Shown here in pieces: positions 43,084-50,514 of a stretch of DNA of 64,000 bases. The notes below the pieces were generated by a model. The model was not told where the DNA came from. It worked only from the letters and a program-made list of their open reading frames with translations, and did no database searches. This stretch comes from Sphingomonas horti (GTDB lineage: Bacteria > Pseudomonadota > Alphaproteobacteria > Sphingomonadales > Sphingomonadaceae). Made by a program: the position numbers and the translations under genes. Every line of letters starts with the position of its first letter. The first letter of the stretch is position 1. Where the stretch lies: assembly GCF_009753715.1 (NCBI RefSeq), contig NZ_WQMS01000002.1:1-64000 (forward strand), given 5' to 3'.

Positions 43084-43857
43084 TCACGCCTTCCTGAGAA
43101 GAGCAGGCGCCTCACGCCGGCGAGCGATCCAGTCAGCGAGCTTGACCTGCCCGAGCTTCGCTTCACCCAACGGTACCAGCGACAGCTGGTCGACCAGTCC
43201 TCCGAAGTAGCGCGCGCTTGCATCGGTCACCACTGCCCGCCGGTCCCCGGTCTCCTTCAGGTATCCACGAATCACCTCGTCGAGGGGCAGTCGGTCGGGA
43301 CCCGCAATCTCCACGACTGCGTTGTCCGGTTCGGAAAGTGCCGCTTCGGCCACGAACACAGCCACGTCGTCAGCGGCGATCGGCTGGAACATGCCCGGCG
43401 CGATATGGACCTGTCCATTCGTCTCGCCAGCGTCGGCGATGGCGCCAAGAAATTCCATGAACTGTGTCGACCGAACGATCGTGTGCCGCTGCCCTCTTTC
43501 AATGACCTGGTTCTCCTGAGCGACCTTGGCGCGGAAGTAGCCATTCTCGGGCGAGCGATCGATCCCGACGATGGACAGAACCACGTGGTGCCGGACGCCC
43601 GCACGAATCTCGGCGCTCAGAAGATGGTCCTCATGGGTCAGGAAGAACTGGTAGACGTCGTCGGGATCGAAGGAAGGCGAATTGGCGAGATCGACCACGA
43701 TCTCTGCTCCAGCGAGTGCTTCGTCCAGCCCCTCACCCGTGATGGTGTTCACGCCGGTGTTCGGAGCGGCAGCGACTACCTCGTGGCCCAGCCCACGCAG
43801 AATCGCCGTCACTTTTGAACCGATCAAGCCGGTCCCGCCGATCACAGCAATCTTCAT
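43084..43857 (-). CDS. NmrA-like NAD(P)-binding protein
   Basis: A 257-residue paralogue of the protein at 28347-29105: MKIAVIGGTGLIGSKV at the N-terminus, then VVDLANSPSF, HHVVLSIVG and IVRSTQFMEFL. It lacks the classical YxxxK pair. The two copies probably arose by duplication within the accessory region. It is upstream of a cupin and an HD protein on the same strand and may form one unit with them. Confidence 0.88.
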   Translation of the reverse strand: MKIAVIGGTGLIGSKVTAILRGLGHEVVAAAPNTGVNTITGEGLDEALAGAEIVVDLANSPSFDPDDVYQFFLTHEDHLLSAEIRAGVRHHVVLSIVGIDRSPENGYFRAKVAQENQVIERGQRHTIVRSTQFMEFLGAIADAGETNGQVHIAPGMFQPIAADDVAVFVAEAALSEPDNAVVEIAGPDRLPLDEVIRGYLKETGDRRAVVTDASARYFGGLVDQLSLVPLGEAKLGQVKLADWIARRREAPALLRKA

Positions 43858-44418
43858 CTGTCGGTCTCCTTTCGAGCTCCTTCGCTGGTTCGACCGGTGG
43901 ACCTTCTCTCCGGAGAAATTAATCGGACCTCACGCCAGCCAGCATCATCCTCGGGTCGAGGCCATTCTGCACCAACGTCTAGGCGGGCAGCGGCTGGCAC
44001 GACTGAGTTCGCATTGGCTACGCCAGGCGTTCTACAGGTCGAAAAATCAATGGTCGCCCGACGTGCCCGCACAATGAGCCCAGTCGCGGTCGATCGACCA
44101 CATGCACTGCACGTACGCGGAAAGCAGTCACCTGCACCAGCTGAGGGTGAATGCGGCTGCGGAAACAATGGCGCAGCACCGCCAATCCGATGGTCGCTCC
44201 TACCGCTTTGGGCAGGGGCCTCCTGGCCGGATGCATAGCTGACCTCGGAGCGTCGAGGGCGTATTCGGCGCCGAATGCCAAAGGGGCAAATCCATGTATC
44301 AAGACGCCGACCGGCAATTCACCGTCATCACAGCGCTTCGCTGCTCCCCCTGCAACGCCCCGCTGCAAGCGGAGCGGCGGCTCCGCGATCTAATCCTTAA
44401 CAGAAAGGTCAGCTCGGA
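43858..44418. other. Intergenic, no supported gene
   Basis: A 560-nt divergent spacer between the NmrA-like gene and the AhpD-like gene. Nothing recognisable is encoded. Confidence 0.45.
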
Positions 44419-44880
44419 ATGGCACCCCGCATGAACTTCTTCCAAATCGCTCCCGACGGGGCGAAGGCCCTGAACGCCGTCGAGCAGGCCATTTCCGGAA
44501 GCGGTATAGACCACGGCCTATTGGAGCTTGTGCGGTTGCGGGCCTCGCAGGTCAACGGCTGCGCGTTCTGCATCAACATGCATGTAACCGGAGCCTTGAA
44601 GAACGGTGAATCGCACGAGCGCCTCCACCTTCTCTCCGCATGGCGCGACTCGCCGCTGTTCACCGAAAGGGAGCGCGCGGCGCTGAACTGGACCGAAGTG
44701 CTGACGGATGTCAGTCGGACGCATGCACCTGAGGCCGACTTCCTCTACCTCAAGGTACACTTCGAGGATCAGGAGATCGCCTACCTCACCCTCGCGATAA
44801 GTTCGATCAACGTGTGGAACCGCATCCAAATCGGTCTGCATGCTCGTCGTTCCACGGGGCAGGTCGCCGCAGCCGCTTAG
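44419..44880 (+). CDS. AhpD-like carboxymuconolactone decarboxylase-family protein
   Basis: A 153-residue protein with the alkylhydroperoxidase D-like core: LVRLRASQVNGCAFCINMH (about residues 35-53), which holds the CxxC and the His of the catalytic site. Then LNWTEVLTDVSRTHAPE and LTLAISSINVWNRIQIG. Members reduce peroxides or act as peroxidase partners. The reading frame matches the normal family length. Confidence 0.92.
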   Translation: MAPRMNFFQIAPDGAKALNAVEQAISGSGIDHGLLELVRLRASQVNGCAFCINMHVTGALKNGESHERLHLLSAWRDSPLFTERERAALNWTEVLTDVSRTHAPEADFLYLKVHFEDQEIAYLTLAISSINVWNRIQIGLHARRSTGQVAAAA

Positions 44881-45640
44881 ACAGGTCACCGACGCCCTCC
44901 CGCTCCTCGCGAGGAGGGCGATAGCCGCCGATGGCTCCGGCATCGTGCCGCTCCCGACCGTGCTGGCGCCCGCCGCAGCGGATCGCGGGACCCGCTTCGC
45001 GAGCGTCCGAATCCTGCCCATGAGTTTCCGCCAGTGGCGGAGCTGCCGATGACGATTGAAAATCATATTCGCTAGAGGCTCGCTCGCGATCTTCGGACCA
45101 GGATCTTGATCGCATAATCGGGTGCGCTCGCCGCACGGAAGCCGATCACTCCCCGGTCCAGCGCCAAACCCGCACCAAGGCCGCCCTCGTCGCAGCAACC
45201 GTGGCCGTGAACGCCTTGGACATCGATCCCGGGCTTGGCCTCAGACACCAGGCCGACGACTGACGCTTGGATGTCGACAATCGGTTCCACAACCGAACAC
45301 GCGCGATCCTCCACATGAGCCCAACTGCACGAGCAAGGGAGTCGGACTCGTTCCAGGTGCTCGGCGCTTGGTGCCCGGACCGCGCCCGCGGAGTCGCGGG
45401 CCGGCGTGTGATCATCCTCAGGCACTGAAGCCGCGTCACAGTCCACTTGGCGGAGCGGGGCTGCGCGCGTCGCCCGAGATCTTCGAACAGCCCCATCGGC
45501 GGCGCAGGTCTTCAAGCGTGCTGGGGTGCGCCGCGGTCACGGGTGCTGCCGCTCGGACGGTTCTCGTCCGGTGAGGTGAGAAAGGTCCTGATTTCAGCTG
45601 ATCGGGTTGACCACAGGGTCACATGGAAAAGGAGAATTCG
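44881..45640. other. No supported gene
   Basis: A gap of 760 nt with several long frames on both strands, none with a recognised domain. It marks the change from oxidoreductase-rich DNA to the transposition-related genes. A decayed gene is likely. Confidence 0.4.
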
Positions 45641-46105
45641 ATGACGCTTGAGTTCGAACGAGACGGTGCTCGCGTGCGCCTGGGAGACGCTCCTCGTGAT
45701 CGCGAAGCAGCAGACCGGCAGGCAGCCGCTGCCATGCCCGCAAGGGGAGAGAAGGTGCTTGAGGAGGTAGCGGAGTTCGTGCGCCTGCTCGCGGCGGTGC
45801 CTACCCTGGACTACGATCTGGCGAAGAAGCTGGCTCCCGCTGCGCCCCTGCCCAGCGGATATTCGCATCTGCGGCTGTTCAGGCGGGGCGAGAGCGCGGC
45901 GTTCCACCGCAGCTTCATCGTGGGGCCGAACGCCAGGCCGATGACCCTGCACAATGTGCTGTATGGTGTCCTGCAGTGGCCCGGAAGGGAAGTAACGAGA
46001 TGGTCCGGCACTTGGAGCAGACCGGACGCAATCCCCGGCGTTCTTGACCTCGAAGTCGACATCGATACGCAGGTGGTGGATCGGCCGCTGCGCCTGCGCC
46101 CTTAG
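45641..46105 (+). CDS. Hypothetical protein
   Basis: A 154-residue protein; GGAG precedes the ATG. The C-terminal half (SHLRLFRRGESAAFHRSFIV, then PMTLHNVLYGVLQWPG) has a faint likeness to pRiA4b ORF-3/IS1096-passenger-like proteins, which carry an L-x-x-x-x-P-x-x-W-R-R and a L-H-x-V-L motif. The assignment is weak. It is convergent with the gene at 46110 (4-nt gap). Confidence 0.5.
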   Translation: MTLEFERDGARVRLGDAPRDREAADRQAAAAMPARGEKVLEEVAEFVRLLAAVPTLDYDLAKKLAPAAPLPSGYSHLRLFRRGESAAFHRSFIVGPNARPMTLHNVLYGVLQWPGREVTRWSGTWSRPDAIPGVLDLEVDIDTQVVDRPLRLRP

Positions 46106-46109
46106 AACG

Positions 46110-46469
46110 TCAGGCTGGCCCCCTGATCCAGTCCACGTCGTCGAAGTCGCACTTAAACAGGAGGTAGATCGCCCGCATCCTGGCGAGCTCACAGTCCTTC
46201 AGCGTCCACTCTCCGGTCGCAGTCCGGCGCACGTCGTCGTTCGGCGTCTGGAGGGTGAGGTGCGTCACTCCCGCCGCGTGGGCGTCGATCATTGCCGATA
46301 TCGCCGCCGAGTAGGTAGCCTCATGATGCGAGCCATCCTCCACCACCCAAGACGTGGTGCTCCCATCCACGCGGATCTCGAACTGTCTTCCCGCGCCCAG
46401 CGGGCGGGTCGCACCGTTGACGGTGATGGTCTTGCGCCGGGTCGGGAAGCCCATGTGCGTTCGCGCCAT
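46110..46469 (-). CDS. Hypothetical protein, possible RNase H-like fold
   Basis: A 119-residue protein. After an N-terminal basic segment, FEIRVDGSTTSWVVEDGSHH, TYSAAISAMIDAHAAGV and THLTLQTPNDDV are placed as in RNase HI strands 1-4, and a final CDFDDVDWIRGPA resembles the WVxGH end of that fold. The Glu, Asp and His ligands are not preserved in the expected places, so if the fold is right it is inactive. No family is assigned with confidence. Confidence 0.5.
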   Translation of the reverse strand: MARTHMGFPTRRKTITVNGATRPLGAGRQFEIRVDGSTTSWVVEDGSHHEATYSAAISAMIDAHAAGVTHLTLQTPNDDVRRTATGEWTLKDCELARMRAIYLLFKCDFDDVDWIRGPA

Positions 46470-46794
46470 CTGCCACTCCTTCGAAATGGCGCCGGCTAGC
46501 CGCCGGAACTTAAGCAGCGGTTAGCTCGACAGTCGCGGTCTCGCACCGCTTCTGTCCAACAGAGGCAAGCCGGCGCGTGGCGCCCGCGCGATGCCGATCG
46601 GTCAATCGACCGCTGGAGCATCGATCCCGCAGAAACGGCTCAAGGCAGGCTCCCTCAAATCCTGACCCCGGTCGCCGGGGCCGATGGGAACAGGCGCGCG
46701 CCCGCCACCGCATCCGTCCGGCGCAGCGGTCGGCACTCCCCACACCGCCCGCTCCCACCGGGCGACCCCAGAACTCGAGCAGCACATGGAGTAG
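46470..46794. other. Intergenic, no supported gene
   Basis: A 325-nt divergent spacer between the gene at 46110 and the integrase-fold-like gene at 46795. GGAG lies just before the latter's start. Confidence 0.45.
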
Positions 46795-47745
46795 ATGATG
46801 AACGCTTCCGCAAATCATAAATCGCCCGACCTGACCGGCATTGACCCACTGCGTTGGGCCGAGGTGACGAGGCGCATCGAAGCTATCGAAGCATATCTCG
46901 CGCTACCGTTCCCGACGGCTGACGACCGCGCTGCGGCGGCCCGCAGCGTCGGCCTCGGGGCACCGCAGTTCATGAACCTCGTAAGGGCCTGGCAGGTCAG
47001 TCGGCGACCGGACGCGATAGCGTCCACGGGCGGCAGGACGCGCACGCCACGAGGCCCGAGATCCGGCGGTCTGCCACCGGCCACCCGCGCGGCAGCCGAG
47101 GAGGCGATCGCCGCGCTGCCCGTCAACGCCTCGCACCGGGAGGCGATCAGGGCGGTGGCGAAGCTCTGCGCCCAGCGCCGAACCCGTCCGCCATCCGACG
47201 GGATGGTCGCCTACATCCGCATGTCACTCCTCAACCGCATCGTCGGGGGCGCCGGCCCGAGCCATCTGGTGATCGGCCGGGCGATCGTCGCCATGCCGGT
47301 GCGGATCGACGACCGCCTGATCCTGCCCGAGTTGCTGATCGCCGTGGACCTGCGGGACGGAGCCGTGCGTGCGGCCGCCCTCGCCCTCGGTGACGGGCCA
47401 TCGCCGTCCTTCCGGGAAGAGCTCGGGCGGCTGGATATGACGGGCATCGAGCTCCTCGTCGAGACAGTGGAGGATCGGGAGATCTCGATGGCGGTGGTCG
47501 CCGAAGACAGAGATCTTCGGACCCGGTTCAGCACCGGCCGCATGCTGGCGAAGACGCTGGGCAGCGGGATCGGGCCGGTCGACCTCATCTACAGTCCACG
47601 CACAAAGCTAACGCCCGAGCGCATCCTGAGGGCGGGGGCAGACGAGCCGCTGTCACCCGCCGATGCGGCCATTGTGCTCCAGGCGGCACTCGCAGAGCAC
47701 GACCGTCGCCGCGGCGCAGGCGAGCCGGTGCTGCTGATGCTGTGA
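46795..47745 (+). CDS. Transposase-related protein with degenerate integrase-like core
   Basis: A 316-residue protein. N-terminal part has a probable HTH (DDRAAAARSVGLGAPQFMNL, about residues 43-62). Then a Gly/Arg-rich linker and, from about 155, SHLVIGRAIVAMPVRI, LLIAVDLRDGAVRAAALAL and GIELLVETVEDREISM, which follow the strand-helix order of the DDE/RNase H core of TnsB and Mu-like transposases. The three acidic residues that bind metal cannot be found in place. It is a likely DNA-binding, non-catalytic relative. It is convergent, with 2 nt between the stops, with a similar gene at 47748. Confidence 0.6.
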   Translation: MMNASANHKSPDLTGIDPLRWAEVTRRIEAIEAYLALPFPTADDRAAAARSVGLGAPQFMNLVRAWQVSRRPDAIASTGGRTRTPRGPRSGGLPPATRAAAEEAIAALPVNASHREAIRAVAKLCAQRRTRPPSDGMVAYIRMSLLNRIVGGAGPSHLVIGRAIVAMPVRIDDRLILPELLIAVDLRDGAVRAAALALGDGPSPSFREELGRLDMTGIELLVETVEDREISMAVVAEDRDLRTRFSTGRMLAKTLGSGIGPVDLIYSPRTKLTPERILRAGADEPLSPADAAIVLQAALAEHDRRRGAGEPVLLML

Positions 47746-47747
47746 CA

Positions 47748-48848
47748 TCACATACCCGCGAGCGCCGACAGCATAGCCCTCAACGCCGTGTCGTCTCCGT
47801 CACCATCTCCCTGCAGCACATGCTCCAGCATCTCATCGTTGTGCGCCGTCACCTCCAGCTTGAGTCGGGCAGCAGCCGCGTCAGGCTCGAGGACGGGCGC
47901 GCGCCGGATGAGGGTGCGGGGCGGGTCCAGTCCTGGCCGCGTACGCCAGAGCGGGAGCACGCCGAGCTGTGGACCGACTCTGGACAGGATGTAGCGGCCG
48001 CCGCCCTTCTTGGTCACGTTCAGGCCGATTCCCGGCGCAGCGCCACGCAGGACGTCAAGCGCGACTCGCGGATCATCCTCTCCCGGCACGACTTGGGCAT
48101 GCGCGACGCGTTGGGCCCAATCGATTCGCCGGAGGCGCTGGTCACCCAGGCGCTCCAAGGCGTCGGCGGCCGCGAGGGAATAACCCGGCATCGCCTCGTC
48201 GCCATCGCCTAGGCTGGCACCGATGACGAGGTGGGTAGCACTGTCCAGTATGGCGAACATCTCATAGGCGGTGAGATCCGGGCGCAGGATGCCACAGCCG
48301 CAATGGTCGAGTAACAGATGCTCTCCCGGCCTGCCCTTCCGGCGACGTCGGCGGAGTTCCGCTTCGATCACGGACCTGAGAGTGTTGTGAGACGGTAGAG
48401 TCACCTCGGAACCGACGTTTGACCTCAGCGCATTCTCAAGATCCAAGGCAAGCTGTCGAACCGATGCTTCCTCGTCGGCGTCGACCACGACGGCGGCTGC
48501 AGCCTGCAGGTTAGCGCCGAGGTCCGCACGCACCGCCTTCATCCTCCGCGCGCGTGGAGCGGCCGACACGCCAAGGGCCGAGAGCGAACGGTGAGCGTTC
48601 CAGTCCTTGTTCATCTGGTAGAAGCGGACAAGCTTCACGCCGGCGGCCACGGCCGCCTCGGCCGCCGTCCGAAAGCCCTCACCGCTGTTCCAACGGATCA
48701 GGGCCGCGCCACGCTGCAGCGCACGCTTCCGCTGCTCTTCGTCCATCAGCGCCCACATGGCCTGCTCCGCCTCCGGAACCGGCCCTTCGAACAGTTTCTC
48801 CAGACCTCGACCGCGACGCGAAGACGAAACACTTTCCAAGCAGCTCAC
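47748..48848 (-). CDS. Transposase-related protein with degenerate integrase-like core
   Basis: A 366-residue protein starting at GTG 48848 after AAGGATGAG. N-terminal HTH region: FRTAAEAAVAAGVKLVRFYQ. Residues about 180-240: GEHLLLDHCGCGIL, then FAILDSATHLVIGASLGDG, very like the first strands of a TnsB-type catalytic domain, with the first Asp kept. The second Asp is ambiguous (PGEDDPRV) and the Glu helix (expected near VGPQLGVLPLW) has no Glu. EVTAHNDEML near the C-terminus matches the end of the domain. It shares architecture with the gene at 46795 and precedes the tns module on the opposite strand. Confidence 0.6.
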   Translation of the reverse strand: MSCLESVSSSRRGRGLEKLFEGPVPEAEQAMWALMDEEQRKRALQRGAALIRWNSGEGFRTAAEAAVAAGVKLVRFYQMNKDWNAHRSLSALGVSAAPRARRMKAVRADLGANLQAAAAVVVDADEEASVRQLALDLENALRSNVGSEVTLPSHNTLRSVIEAELRRRRRKGRPGEHLLLDHCGCGILRPDLTAYEMFAILDSATHLVIGASLGDGDEAMPGYSLAAADALERLGDQRLRRIDWAQRVAHAQVVPGEDDPRVALDVLRGAAPGIGLNVTKKGGGRYILSRVGPQLGVLPLWRTRPGLDPPRTLIRRAPVLEPDAAAARLKLEVTAHNDEMLEHVLQGDGDGDDTALRAMLSALAGM

Positions 48849-48904
48849 CTCATCCTTCCGCAGATCACCGGTCCTGCGCTCGGCTTGTTAAGCACGTAAT
48901 CGAA

Positions 48905-48925
48905 AAATTCTCCAGATTAGAATTT
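48905..48925. repeat. Short inverted repeat AAATTCT/AGAATTT
   Basis: A perfect 7-bp inverted repeat with a 7-nt spacer (CCAGATT). It overlaps the left ATCTGGAGA copy and is next to TGACA at 48925-48929, the candidate end of an element lying to the left. Confidence 0.5.
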
Positions 48926-48978
48926 GACACCCCGGCCTGCCCGACCCACATGGCCGCCGCTGCACTGTCATCTGGAGA
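48909..48978. repeat. 9-bp inverted repeat TCTCCAGAT/ATCTGGAGA
   Basis: Arms 48909-48917 and 48970-48978, separated by 52 nt. Each arm lies a few bases inside a TGTCA motif read outward from the spacer centre, as TnsB-binding sites do in element ends. A role as operators of the two divergent transcription units is equally possible. Confidence 0.5.
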
Positions 48979-49338
48979 CAATATGAATAGATATTTTGCA
49001 CCGGACGTTGAGGCTGCGAAGCGCCGCGCCTCGTGGGGACACCACAGGTGCCGGAGGGAGGCATGTGATCGCCACCGACTGGACCACCGCGCCGTCCAGC
49101 TTCGCGCGGCAGCAGGCGGACCGAACGACGGCGTCTCGGATCACGAGGACAACCTCGCGCACGGAACGGTCGAGATGGCCATCACCATCGATATCGTCAA
49201 CTTCATCATCCCGGGCTTCACGGTCCCGTCGGTCACCGCCTCGCCCAACCTCGAGCAGTCCCCGCCTAAGCTCCGGAAGAGCTGAAGGGCAGCAGCCGGC
49301 ACCCGGCAGCCGACGCGAACACCATCGGGAGCATAAGC

Positions 49339-49701
49339 ATGAAGACCACCGCGATCGAGAACGAAGACGTTCAGACCCATCCCTCCCGGCCAGATCGGGC
49401 CTGGCGTCGCCCTCTGCGGCGGCATGGCAACCAGCCGCCGGTTGCCCCCCACCCGGTTGCGCGAGGCAACGCCGTGCTGCTCGAAGCCATCGGCGCGGGA
49501 GCCCCCTGCGTGATCGGCGGGAGGCTCTTCATCGGGATCTCGTCGGCGGTCGGCGGTCATGACGTTTTCCTCTTCAAGCACGTCCACGCAGATCTGGACG
49601 GATTCGCCCCCGGGGCAACCGCTGTCATGAGCGCGACCGCACTTGAGGCGGCAATCGAAGCTGGCACGGTCAGCCTCGCACTGCAGGAGGTGCGCGACTG
49701 A
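49339..49701 (+). CDS. Small protein coupled to tnsA
   Basis: A 120-residue protein with GGGAG upstream of ATG 49339. The basic, Pro/Arg-rich N-terminus (THPSRPDRAWRRPLRRHGNQ) may bind nucleic acid. The C-terminal part (CVIGGRLFIGISSAVGGHDV then ATALEAAIEAGTV) is a small alpha/beta unit that I do not recognise. The stop overlaps the tnsA start by one base (TGATG), so it is co-translated with TnsA. It has no counterpart in Tn7 that I know of. Confidence 0.6.
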   Translation: MKTTAIENEDVQTHPSRPDRAWRRPLRRHGNQPPVAPHPVARGNAVLLEAIGAGAPCVIGGRLFIGISSAVGGHDVFLFKHVHADLDGFAPGATAVMSATALEAAIEAGTVSLALQEVRD

Positions 49702-50513
49702 TGCCGATCCGCGCCGGATCCATCGAGGGGTTGCCCGTTCTGCTCGGCGACGAGCAGCTGCGCAGCCTCAACCGCGCCCGCCTCGTGGATGCCTCCAGCG
49801 ATCTCGCCAGCTCCATTGATCCTCTGGCGAGCCTGTACGTCTCGGATGCAGGCGGCGCCCTGCGGACGCTGATGGGCGATGCCCATCGGCACGTGATCGG
49901 CGTCTACCCGAGCTGGAAGACCGGTCTCGCCCAGCCCTACGAGGGGCTGGGCGAGCAGGCGCTGATCGAGGAGAGCGAGATCCTCGCGAAAGTTCTCGAC
50001 TACCAGACCCAGGCATTCCGCCTCCGCATGATGATCGGCGGTGCCGCAGTGGAGTGGATCTGCGACCACCTCCGGCAGCTCGAGGACGGCACGATCGAAG
50101 CGATCGAGGTCAAGCAGCACCCCGAGCAGATGAAGCCGGACTATGTCCTCAAGATCTCCCGCGCGCGTGAGATCCTCGGGAGGATCGGCTGGCGCGTCCG
50201 CGTCCGCTACGAAAAGGAGATCGCCGGGTCTCCGCAGTTCGCCCTGAATCGTGGCCAAATCCTCGCCCACAGGTCGGCCCACACGAGCGAGGAGCAGCTG
50301 GCGAGGCTCGAGGAGCTGCGCGCGAGGAGTCCACGCTCCACGTTCGCGGCAGTCCGCGATGCCATGGATCCCCGTCCCCTGCAGGGGAAGGCGGTCGTCC
50401 ACGCGCTCATCTGCGCGGGACGGGTGGTTCTCGACCTCGACGAGCCGATCCGCGACGCGACGGCCGTCGAACTGAAGCCTGTTCCCCGGTTCATCTCGAA
50501 GATCAGGTTCTGA
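49701..50513 (+). CDS. tnsA: TnsA-like endonuclease subunit of a Tn7-like transposase
   Basis: A 270-residue protein with the TnsA catalytic arrangement: EESEILAKVLDY (Glu, about residue 92), WICDHLRQLEDG (Asp) and EAIEVKQHP (the E-x-K motif). This is the restriction-endonuclease-like fold that cuts the 5' strands of the element in Tn7. The C-terminal domain (about 165-270) is where TnsA contacts TnsC. Gap to tnsB is one base, and translation overlaps the ORF before it. Confidence 0.85.
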   Translation: MPIRAGSIEGLPVLLGDEQLRSLNRARLVDASSDLASSIDPLASLYVSDAGGALRTLMGDAHRHVIGVYPSWKTGLAQPYEGLGEQALIEESEILAKVLDYQTQAFRLRMMIGGAAVEWICDHLRQLEDGTIEAIEVKQHPEQMKPDYVLKISRAREILGRIGWRVRVRYEKEIAGSPQFALNRGQILAHRSAHTSEEQLARLEELRARSPRSTFAAVRDAMDPRPLQGKAVVHALICAGRVVLDLDEPIRDATAVELKPVPRFISKIRF

Positions 50514-50514
50514 C

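Larger units (their letters stand above)
48849..49338. other. Spacer with candidate transposon ends or operators
   Basis: This 490-nt region between the divergent GTG at 48848 and the ORF at 49339 has AT-rich patches at 48900-48930 and 48970-48995 within GC-rich sequence. Two divergent TGTCA motifs (minus strand from 48929, plus strand from 48966) each precede ATCTGGAGA (48909-48917 and 48970-48978). No ORF in it has support. Confidence 0.5.

Noticed and set aside
44518-45515. Leftward frames in the gap after the AhpD-like gene
   Set aside because: Composition-driven open frames with no recognisable domain; the other frames are equally open.
48554-49285. Rightward frame across the spacer before the tns operon
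   Set aside because: Mostly opposite-strand shadow of the transposase-like gene; the C-terminal 36 residues have no start signal.
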